The position numbers were made by a program, and so were the translations under genes. The notes beneath the pieces are model-generated. The model saw nothing but the letters and a program-made list of their open reading frames with translations, had not been told where the DNA came from and did no database searches. From Pseudomonas sp. Irchel 3A7 (lineage in GTDB: Bacteria > Pseudomonadota > Gammaproteobacteria > Pseudomonadales > Pseudomonadaceae), in NCBI RefSeq assembly GCF_900187565.1, contig NZ_FYED01000011.1:62001-126000 (forward strand): a stretch of 64,000 nt of DNA. The letters are read 5' to 3'. Below are positions 58,115-64,000 of the stretch, in pieces. Within the stretch, counting starts at the first letter, position 1. The number at the start of each line of letters is the position of its first letter.

Positions 58115-58936
58115 TCAGTAAAACATCGAGCGCGTTTCTTCCAGGTCGGCGCACATTGCCTTGTTGTCCGGATCGATCCCGAGCTTGATGAAGGCCGGCA
58201 CGTTGAAAGGATCAATGCGCGAGATCGGGTGATCGGTGTCCTTGTGGCAATACAGGCTGGCCACTTGCACCAGGTCGACGTAGTCGATCTTTCCAGACTG
58301 TCGCTTGAAATTCAGGTACAGCTGCGGCACTTGCACCAGCATGTCCGGAAACTCCCAAACCCTGAGCAGCTTGTCGCCGAGCAACGGGTGAATGTGGTCG
58401 ATCACATGGTTGAGGCTGACCGGATCCGACAGCAGTTCATAGTGATCTTCGGCGTAGGTCAGGATCGGCAGTACACCGATCTGATGCACCAGCCCGCCAA
58501 GGGCTGCCTGATCGGGCTTGAGCTGGGTATAGCTGCGGCACAACGCATAACTGACGCCGGCGATTTCCAGGCTCTTGCGCCAGACTTCGCGCATCTTCTG
58601 TTCCACTACTTCGGAACGGGCATGGAAAATCTGCTCCATGACCAGGCCGATGGCCAGGTTGCTGCTGTAGTTGATGCCCAGGCGCGTGATCGCCGTGTGC
58701 AAGTCGGTGACTTCCTGGGTGGCGCGCAACAAGGGGCTATTGACCACTTTGATCAGGCGTGCCGACAGCGCGGCATCGCGGCCGATCACTTTGCTCAGGG
58801 TGCTGATGCTGATTTCCGGATCTTCAGCGGCCTTGCGAATCTGCAACGCCACTTCCGGTAATGTCGGCAGAACCAGGTCATCATTATCGATGGCCTCAAC
58901 CAAATCCCTCTGGACCTTTTCCGCCAGCTCACTCAT
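58115..58936 (-). CDS. HDOD-domain protein
   Basis: A 273-residue protein with one HDOD domain (about 20-215): LPTLPEVALQIRKAAEDPEISISTLSKVIGRDAALSARLIKVVNSPLL, then AALGGLVHQIGVLPILTYAED. The metal His-Asp pairs of true HD hydrolases are missing, as is normal for HDOD. Such proteins take part in signalling, often with cyclic-di-GMP or stress. Ribosome site AGAGAAA. Confidence 0.87.
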   Translation of the reverse strand: MSELAEKVQRDLVEAIDNDDLVLPTLPEVALQIRKAAEDPEISISTLSKVIGRDAALSARLIKVVNSPLLRATQEVTDLHTAITRLGINYSSNLAIGLVMEQIFHARSEVVEQKMREVWRKSLEIAGVSYALCRSYTQLKPDQAALGGLVHQIGVLPILTYAEDHYELLSDPVSLNHVIDHIHPLLGDKLLRVWEFPDMLVQVPQLYLNFKRQSGKIDYVDLVQVASLYCHKDTDHPISRIDPFNVPAFIKLGIDPDNKAMCADLEETRSMFY

Positions 58937-58970
58937 TTCGTTTCTCTAGGTGTCGCAAAAAATACTGCGG

Positions 58971-59912
58971 TTAACGCTGGATTTCGCGGTCGCGGTCCAG
59001 TTGGTAAGGCAGGTCGAGCAAATGCAGGGCAGGGCCGTCAAGCGCGCCGACGTGGATATCACCGGCCTCGGCCGCTTCGGCTTGCAACACCGCCAGCAGT
59101 TCGATGTGCTGACCGGTACTGGCAGCCAGCACCACTTCACCGATCGAACTGGCGTGGCTTGGGGAAAACAGTTGGGTGCCGGGTTCCGGCAGTTCGCTGG
59201 CATCCAATTGCACGCGATACAGGCGACGCTTGAGTTTGCCCAGGTACTGCATGCGCGCGACGATTTCCTGGCCGGTGTAGCAGCCTTTTTTGAAACTCAC
59301 GCCACCGACGGCTTGCAGATTGAGCATTTGCGGGATGAACAATTCGCGGGTGCCTGGCATCACCTGGCCGATTCCGGCGCGGACCTGGCCCAGCAGCCAT
59401 TGGTTCAGATCACCTTCGGCCAGCAGGGCGGACAGTTTGCCCTTGATGACATCGGCTTGATCGGCGGCGACCCACAGCTCGGCACGATCAGGCGAAACGC
59501 GAATGGCGATCAGACCGTCGTGGCGCGCAACGCTGTCGGTTTCTGCCGGCAACCCAAGCCCGAGGCTATTGAGTGCTGCATCACCCTGTTCAACGCCGAA
59601 GCGAACCCAGGCGGTGCTTTCGTCGGTCAACTTGGACTTGGAGAACACCGCGTACTTCTTCAGGTCCGCCAATTGCGGTTCCAGCAGTTCGCGGGCCATG
59701 GCCAGGAGCACACCATCGCCTTCGAGCAGAATGCGGAAGCTCGATTGCATCCGGCCTTTCTGCGTGCAGCGCGCACCGAGGCTGGCCTGGGTGTCGCTCA
59801 GGTAATTGAGATTGCAGGTCAATTGGCCTTGCAGGAACTTGCCGGCGTCCGCGCCGCGGACCGCCAGAACACCTTCATGAGACAGCGTGCAGAAAAAAGC
59901 AGAATCGGCCAT
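58971..59912 (-). CDS. ygfZ: Folate-binding Fe-S cluster repair protein YgfZ
   Basis: A 313-residue protein of the GcvT-like fold. The YgfZ signature KGCYTGQEIVAR with its essential Cys is present in KKGCYTGQEIVARMQYLGKLKRR. It uses tetrahydrofolate to help assemble or repair some iron-sulfur enzymes. It is divergent from sdhE, as in many gammaproteobacteria, where ygfZ and ygfY (sdhE) face each other. Confidence 0.92.
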   Translation of the reverse strand: MADSAFFCTLSHEGVLAVRGADAGKFLQGQLTCNLNYLSDTQASLGARCTQKGRMQSSFRILLEGDGVLLAMARELLEPQLADLKKYAVFSKSKLTDESTAWVRFGVEQGDAALNSLGLGLPAETDSVARHDGLIAIRVSPDRAELWVAADQADVIKGKLSALLAEGDLNQWLLGQVRAGIGQVMPGTRELFIPQMLNLQAVGGVSFKKGCYTGQEIVARMQYLGKLKRRLYRVQLDASELPEPGTQLFSPSHASSIGEVVLAASTGQHIELLAVLQAEAAEAGDIHVGALDGPALHLLDLPYQLDRDREIQR

Positions 59913-60061
59913 GGGTCATCGCAGGGTAAAGAGTCTGGCGGACATGATAAGGGGGCGCCCTCGAAATGGGTAGTTCACAAAGGATCGTCGGTGACCGACC
60001 AAAGCCGACTGTTCGATGAGGCGCGGGGCTGTATACTTGCGGCCTATTTGAGGAGCGCTCC

Positions 60062-60316
60062 ATGGTCGAAGATGTTGAACTGAATCGCCTCTACTGGCAC
60101 AGCCGTCGCGGCATGCTTGAGCTTGACGTGTTGCTGGTGCCGTTTGTGAAAGAGGTCTATCCGCACCTCAACGAAGTGGACCGCGCCTGCTACGTCAGGT
60201 TGCTCGAATGCGAAGATCAGGACATGTTCGGCTGGTTCATGGAGCGTGCCGAATCGGAAGATCCGGAGCTTCAGCGCATGGTTCGCATGATCCTGGATCG
60301 TGTCCAGCCCAAGTAA
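60062..60316 (+). CDS. sdhE: Succinate dehydrogenase assembly factor SdhE
   Basis: An 84-residue protein that promotes covalent FAD attachment to SdhA. The conserved LYWHSRRGMLELDVLLVPFVKEVYPHL contains the RGMxE motif; EDQDMFGWFMER is the second block. The ribosome site is GAGGAGCG. Its last 17 bases overlap the GTG start of ygfX. Confidence 0.93.
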   Translation: MVEDVELNRLYWHSRRGMLELDVLLVPFVKEVYPHLNEVDRACYVRLLECEDQDMFGWFMERAESEDPELQRMVRMILDRVQPK

Positions 60317-60752
60317 TTCGTTCGAATGCCGCTGGCATGCCTCACGGCATTTGCTGGCGGCCTATCTTTTGGCCCAGTTGTCTGTGCTGGGTGCGTTGTT
60401 TCTACTCTCTATTCCGCTCTGGGCTTGTCTGTTCGGCGCTTTTTGCTGCCTGCTGCACGCCACCTGGACGCTGCCACGACAGATACTGCTGACGCATCCA
60501 CACGCGTTCCGTGGCTTGCGACGCGACGCCGAGGGCTGGCAGTTGTGGAGTCAGGCAGCGGGGTGGCAGCCGGTACAGATGAGGCCGGACAGCCTGGCAT
60601 TGCCATGGCTCGTTGTGCTGCGCTTTCGTTTGCGCGGTGAGCGGCGAGTCAGGGCCATTTGCGTGCCCCGGGATTCGCAGGCGGCGGATCTGCACCGACG
60701 CCTGCGGGTCCGGCTCAAGTTCAGTCGGCGTAGGTGGGCGGCACCAGAATAG
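60300..60752 (+). CDS. ygfX: YgfX (CptA)-like membrane protein
   Basis: A 150-residue protein with two adjacent membrane helices (about 17-53: LLAAYLLAQLSVLGALFLLSIPLWACLFGAFCCLLHATW). The tail FRGLRRDAEGWQLWSQ and CVPRDSQAADLHRRLRVRLKFS fits YgfX. It starts with GTG inside sdhE, a coupling seen in E. coli, where ygfX/cptA and sdhE were proposed as a toxin-antitoxin pair. Its 3' end overlaps nadB on the other strand by 32 bases. Confidence 0.83.
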   Translation: MSSPSNSFECRWHASRHLLAAYLLAQLSVLGALFLLSIPLWACLFGAFCCLLHATWTLPRQILLTHPHAFRGLRRDAEGWQLWSQAAGWQPVQMRPDSLALPWLVVLRFRLRGERRVRAICVPRDSQAADLHRRLRVRLKFSRRRWAAPE

Positions 60753-62337
60753 TGTCCAGGGCCACTGGCAACATGTTCGGATAGTCGAGTGTGTAATGCA
60801 GGCCTCGACTTTCCTTGCGTTCCATGGCTGAGAGGATCATCAGTTCGGCGACCTGGGCCAGGTTGCGCAGTTCGATCAAGTCCCGGCTGACTTTGTAGTT
60901 GCTGTAGAACTCGTCGATTTCATCGAGCAGCAGGCGTACTCGATGCTGGGCCCGCTGCAAGCGCTTGTTGGTACGCACGATGCCGACGTAGTCCCACATG
61001 AAGCGCCGCAGTTCATCCCAGTTGTGCGCAATGATCACATCTTCATCAGAGTCGGTCACCTGGCTCGCATCCCAGGCGGGCAGGGCGACAGGGGCAGAAA
61101 CCTGCGGCAGCTGCTCCATGATGTCTGCCGCCGCCGAACGGGCGTAAACAAAACATTCCAGCAAGGAGTTACTGGCCATGCGATTGGCGCCGTGCAGGCC
61201 CGTGAAGCTGGTTTCGCCAATCGCGTACAGCCCCGGCACATCGGTGCGGCCTTGCTGGTCGACCATGACGCCGCCACAGGTGTAGTGCGCCGCCGGCACC
61301 ACTGGAATCGGTTGTTTGGTGATGTCGATGGAAAACTCGAGGCAGCGTTCGTATACGGTCGGGAAGTGCGACTTGATGAACGCTTCGGATTTGTGGCTGA
61401 TGTCCAGGTAAACGCAATCGACGCCCAGACGCTTCATTTCATGGTCGATGGCCCGTGCGACGATGTCCCTCGGGGCGAGTTCGGCCCTTGGATCGAAGCG
61501 CTGCATGAAACGCTCGCCGTTGGGCAGTTTCAGGTGCGCACCTTCGCCGCGCAGGGCTTCGGTGATCAGGAAGCTCTTGGCTTGCGGGTGATACAGGCAA
61601 GTGGGGTGGAACTGGTTGAATTCCAGGTTCGCCACCCGACAGCCCGAACGCCAGGCCATGGCGATACCGTCACCGCACGCGCCGTCGGGATTGCTGGTGT
61701 AGAGGTAAACCTTGGCTGCGCCGCCGGAAGCGAGGATCACGAAACGGGCGCCATAGGTGTCGACTTCGCCGGTGCCGCGATTGAGCACATAGGCACCCAG
61801 GCAGCGATCGCCCTCGAGTCCGAGGCGTTTTTCCGTGATCAGGTCGATAGCCACCCGCTGTTCCAGCAGTTCGATGTTCGGCCGCTGTGTGGCTTGGGTC
61901 AGTAGAGTCCTGAAAATGGCCGCACCGGTGGCATCGGCGGCATGAATGATCCGTCGATGACTGTGGCCGCCTTCGCGAGTGAGGTGGAATTCGAATCCGC
62001 CATCTTCAGTGCCGGACTGTTCATCGCGGGTAAAGGGTACGCCCTGATCGATCAGCCATTGAATCGCTTCTTTACTGTGCTCGACGGTAAAGCGCACGGC
62101 GTCTTCGTGGCACAGGCCGCCGCCGGCATTGAGCGTGTCGTCGACGTGGGATTCGACAGTGTCGGTGTCGTCCAGCACGGCAGCGACGCCGCCCTGGGCC
62201 CAGAACGTCGAGCCGTTGGCGAGGTCGCCTTTGCTCAGTACGGCGATGCGCAAATGACCGGGCAAGGTCAGCGCAAGGCTCAAGCCGGCAGCACCGCTGC
62301 CAATTACCAGAACATCGTGTTGAAACTGTTGGCTCAT
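60721..62337 (-). CDS. nadB: L-aspartate oxidase
   Basis: A 538-residue flavoenzyme that oxidises L-aspartate to iminoaspartate, the first step of NAD synthesis. It opens with the FAD loop VLVIGSGAAGLSLAL. AQGGVAAVLDDTDTVESHVDDTL, TREGGHSHRRIIHAADATG, HYTCGGVMVD and ETSFTGLHGANRMASNSLLE are family blocks. The ATG at 62337 gives the standard length; a longer frame to 62448 is unsupported. Divergent from algU. Confidence 0.95.
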   Translation of the reverse strand: MSQQFQHDVLVIGSGAAGLSLALTLPGHLRIAVLSKGDLANGSTFWAQGGVAAVLDDTDTVESHVDDTLNAGGGLCHEDAVRFTVEHSKEAIQWLIDQGVPFTRDEQSGTEDGGFEFHLTREGGHSHRRIIHAADATGAAIFRTLLTQATQRPNIELLEQRVAIDLITEKRLGLEGDRCLGAYVLNRGTGEVDTYGARFVILASGGAAKVYLYTSNPDGACGDGIAMAWRSGCRVANLEFNQFHPTCLYHPQAKSFLITEALRGEGAHLKLPNGERFMQRFDPRAELAPRDIVARAIDHEMKRLGVDCVYLDISHKSEAFIKSHFPTVYERCLEFSIDITKQPIPVVPAAHYTCGGVMVDQQGRTDVPGLYAIGETSFTGLHGANRMASNSLLECFVYARSAAADIMEQLPQVSAPVALPAWDASQVTDSDEDVIIAHNWDELRRFMWDYVGIVRTNKRLQRAQHRVRLLLDEIDEFYSNYKVSRDLIELRNLAQVAELMILSAMERKESRGLHYTLDYPNMLPVALDTILVPPTYAD

Positions 62338-62615
62338 TTCAGGATTCCGCTCAAGGCGACCCGGGTCGGGGGAGGCGCTGGACATCTGGACATGCAAGGT
62401 CAGGCAACCGCACAGCCCACTAGTATATAGAGGGGGGGAGCGGCACAATAGCCGGGTCCATATGGCATTGTGAAACTACTGTGACGGAAAAAACCGGACG
62501 CTTCGTCGGATGGATATTTGGTCGGTTCGGCGACAAGAGGACTGTATCGTGGATTTAACAGTCTTTTTCGCTTCATGGTTGCACAATGTCGGATTCGCGC
62601 AGCTATAAATATTTG

Positions 62616-62643
62616 GAACTTTTGCCAAAGGCCCAAGATCAAT
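62616..62643 (+). promoter_or_regulatory. AlgU-type promoter, distal copy
   Basis: GAACTT (62616-62621), a 17-base spacer TTGCCAAAGGCCCAAGA, then TCAAT (62639-62643). The -35 matches the AlgU/RpoE consensus exactly, and the -10 keeps the TC. The spacer is closely similar to that of the proximal promoter. Confidence 0.55.
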
Positions 62644-62809
62644 AGACGGTTGCCTGATAAAAGGGACAGTGTCGGTTTCAGTGGAGGATCTGCAGCTGGA
62701 TCCTTGTCGCGAATCCGATGACAAGATTATTCGCGCAGCCGGGGCATCTCGCGCTGCGCTTTTCGTGCGTGCCGGTTCAGAGGCCGCAGGAAACTTGCCT
62801 GGAGGGGGA

Positions 62810-62836
62810 GAACTTTTGCGAAAAGCCCGAGTCTAT
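62810..62836 (+). promoter_or_regulatory. AlgU-type promoter, proximal copy
   Basis: GAACTT (62810-62815), a 16-base spacer TTGCGAAAAGCCCGAG, and TCTAT (62832-62836), 60 bases before the algU start. It agrees with the consensus GAACTT-N16/17-TCtgA and, as far as I recall, with the autoregulated algU promoter of P. aeruginosa. Confidence 0.8.
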
Positions 62837-62895
62837 GTTTGCAAGCCCGGTCGTTTAGTGATGCAAGCCTCCTCCGAGCTTATCGAGGAGTGTTC

Positions 62896-63477
62896 ATGCT
62901 AACCCAGGAAGAGGATCAGCAGCTGGTCGAACGCGTTCAGCGCGGCGACAAGCGTGCTTTCGATCTGCTAGTGCTGAAATACCAGCACAAAATTCTCGGG
63001 TTGATCGTGCGTTTTGTGCACGACACCCATGAAGCCCAGGATGTGGCGCAGGAAGCCTTTATCAAGGCGTATCGCGCGCTTGGAAATTTTCGCGGAGACA
63101 GTGCGTTTTATACGTGGCTTTACCGCATCGCCATTAACACGGCGAAAAACTATCTGGTTTCACGCGGCCGTCGGCCGCCGGATAGCGATGTCAGTTCCGA
63201 GGATGCAGAGTTCTACGATGGCGATCATGGCCTCAAGGATCTCGAGTCGCCAGAACGGGCTTTGCTGCGGGATGAGATCGAAGGCACCGTCCATCGAACC
63301 ATTCAGCAACTGCCGGAAGATTTGCGTACGGCTTTAACTTTACGTGAATTCGATGGTCTGAGTTACGAGGACATTGCGAGCGTCATGCAATGTCCGGTGG
63401 GCACCGTGCGCTCCCGGATTTTCCGCGCCCGGGAGGCCATCGATAAAGCCCTGCAGCCGTTGTTGCAGGAAAACTAA
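62896..63477 (+). CDS. algU: Extracytoplasmic sigma factor AlgU (RpoE, sigma-22)
   Basis: A 193-residue ECF sigma factor. Region 2 contains RAFDLLVLKYQHKILGLIVRFV and DVAQEAFIKAYRALGNFRGDSAFYTWLYRIAINTAKNYL. Region 4 contains LPEDLRTALTLREFDGLSYEDIASVMQCPVGTVRSRIFRAREAI. It directs envelope-stress and exopolysaccharide genes and is held by MucA. The start has AGGAG upstream. It is 31 bases before mucA. Confidence 0.96.
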   Translation: MLTQEEDQQLVERVQRGDKRAFDLLVLKYQHKILGLIVRFVHDTHEAQDVAQEAFIKAYRALGNFRGDSAFYTWLYRIAINTAKNYLVSRGRRPPDSDVSSEDAEFYDGDHGLKDLESPERALLRDEIEGTVHRTIQQLPEDLRTALTLREFDGLSYEDIASVMQCPVGTVRSRIFRAREAIDKALQPLLQEN

Positions 63478-63508
63478 AGACAGCGGCGACAGCCAAGAGA
63501 GGAACGCC

Positions 63509-64000
63509 ATGAGTCGGGAAGCCCTGCAGGAATCGCTGTCCGCAGTGATGGATAACGAAGCGGACGAATTGGAATTGCGTCGGGTACTGAGTGCCTGCGA
63601 CGATGTTGAAACCCGTGAAACCTGGGCTCGTTATCAGATCGCTCGGGCAGCGATGCACAAGGATCTGTTGCTTCCACGCCTGGATATCGCAGCGGCCGTC
63701 TCTGCAGCTCTGGCTGACGAAACCGTTCCGGCAAAAGTCTCCCGTGGTCCATGGCGCAGCCTGGGTCGCCTGGCAGTGGCTGCTTCGGTGACCGTTGCCG
63801 TACTGGCAGGTGTTCGTCTGTACAACCAGGATGAGATCGCTGGTGTCGAACTGGCGCAGCAGTCGACCCAACAGAATCTGGCTGCTCCTCAAGTAAAAGG
63901 CCCGGCTGTTCTGGCAGGCTATAATGAGGGTTCGGAAGCCACTGGCCCTATGGCCAACGGCGTATTGCAAGGTCAGCCGGGCTGGCACGATCAACGTCTG
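63509..64000 (+). CDS. mucA: Anti-sigma factor MucA (partial, cut by window end)
   Basis: The first 164 codons are present. The N-terminal sigma-binding domain reads MSREALQESLSAVMDNEADE, then LELRRVLSACDDVETRETWARYQIARAAMHKD. A membrane helix lies near 85-105 (LGRLAVAASVTVAVLAGV), followed by the start of the periplasmic part. MucA binds AlgU and is destroyed by AlgW/MucP proteolysis upon envelope stress. P. aeruginosa MucA has 194 residues, so about 30 residues are missing beyond the window. Confidence 0.95.
   Translation, partial: MSREALQESLSAVMDNEADELELRRVLSACDDVETRETWARYQIARAAMHKDLLLPRLDIAAAVSAALADETVPAKVSRGPWRSLGRLAVAASVTVAVLAGVRLYNQDEIAGVELAQQSTQQNLAAPQVKGPAVLAGYNEGSEATGPMANGVLQGQPGWHDQRL

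Larger units (their letters stand above)
62338..62895. promoter_or_regulatory. nadB-algU divergent region
   Basis: A 558-bp gap with no gene. It holds a G-run (AGAGGGGGGGAG near 62433), two AlgU-type promoters described separately, and a candidate leader to algU with AGGAG seven bases before the start. Some open frames cross it but have no ribosome sites or family resemblance. Confidence 0.6.

Noticed and set aside
1..64000. Insertion sequences or transposases
   Set aside because: No transposase or integrase motifs were recognised in any frame; repeated sequence is of the REP type.

Overview
The window looks like a chromosomal segment of a Pseudomonas of the P. fluorescens group. The base composition is GC-rich. 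The GTGGGAGCGAGCCTGCTCGCG-type REP elements, mostly in inverted pairs in gene gaps, are typical of these genomes. The right end (ung, an AbrB-type membrane protein, tctABC, opdH, tctDE, an HDOD gene, ygfZ, sdhE, ygfX, nadB, algU, mucA) follows an order I recall from P. aeruginosa PAO1. No transposase, integrase, rRNA or CRISPR array was seen.

Layout. 1-1.3 kb: gene-free, with a tandem array of about 85-bp REP-derived units and another repeat-like block. 1.3-4.1 kb: an arsR / MFS / xenobiotic reductase operon with repeated operator-like sites. 4.1-9.0 kb: acpH, the ornithine-lipid genes olsB-olsA, an acyl-CoA-dehydrogenase-like gene, a serine hydrolase and a small membrane protein. 9.2-14.0 kb: a catabolic cassette of M20 amidohydrolase, MHS-type symporter, amidase and IclR regulator. 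14.3-20.7 kb: yceI-clsB, the periplasmic GH3 beta-glucosidase bglX, and lemA with two TPM-domain genes. 20.9-22.9 kb: a compact phage-like control cassette without virion genes (LuxR-type HTH, holin-like protein, CI-like repressor, Ogr-like zinc finger). 23-30.6 kb: methyltransferase, DMT exporter, PfpI and ribbon-helix-helix genes, YegP, a DapA-like lyase and class II aldolase controlled by an XRE-cupin regulator, and a SIR2-like gene. 30.7-35.5 kb: LysR, CaiB CoA-transferase, HMG-CoA lyase and MFS transporter. 35.9-42.7 kb: LysE exporter, a PAS-GAF-GGDEF enzyme, stress proteins, a lone HsdR-like nuclease domain, tam, a 37-residue membrane protein and hicAB. 43-50.2 kb: tRNA-Gly(CCC), phaG, a GGDEF / CWC / rsuA operon, two Tyr-rich lipoproteins, a 3-hydroxyisobutyryl-CoA-hydrolase-like gene and ung. 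50.3-58 kb: the complete tricarboxylate uptake locus. 58-64 kb: HDOD, ygfZ, sdhE, ygfX, nadB, algU and the start of mucA.

How the genes work together. Several self-contained catabolic modules each carry uptake, enzyme and regulator genes: tctDE/opdH/tctCBA for tricarboxylates, CaiB/HMG-CoA lyase/MFS/LysR for a branched hydroxy-diacid, M20/MHS/amidase/IclR for an amide, and DapA-like/aldolase/XRE-cupin. Envelope lipids (olsBA, clsB, phaG) and stress control (algU-mucA, KGG and DUF4142 proteins, YceI) are the other themes. Two diguanylate cyclases keep intact active and inhibitory sites. The parts least explained by known biology are the phage-like cassette, the HsdR-like gene with its nested palindrome, the 37-residue membrane protein, and the palindromes upstream of phaG. 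Starts, families and sites were read by eye; no database search was run.
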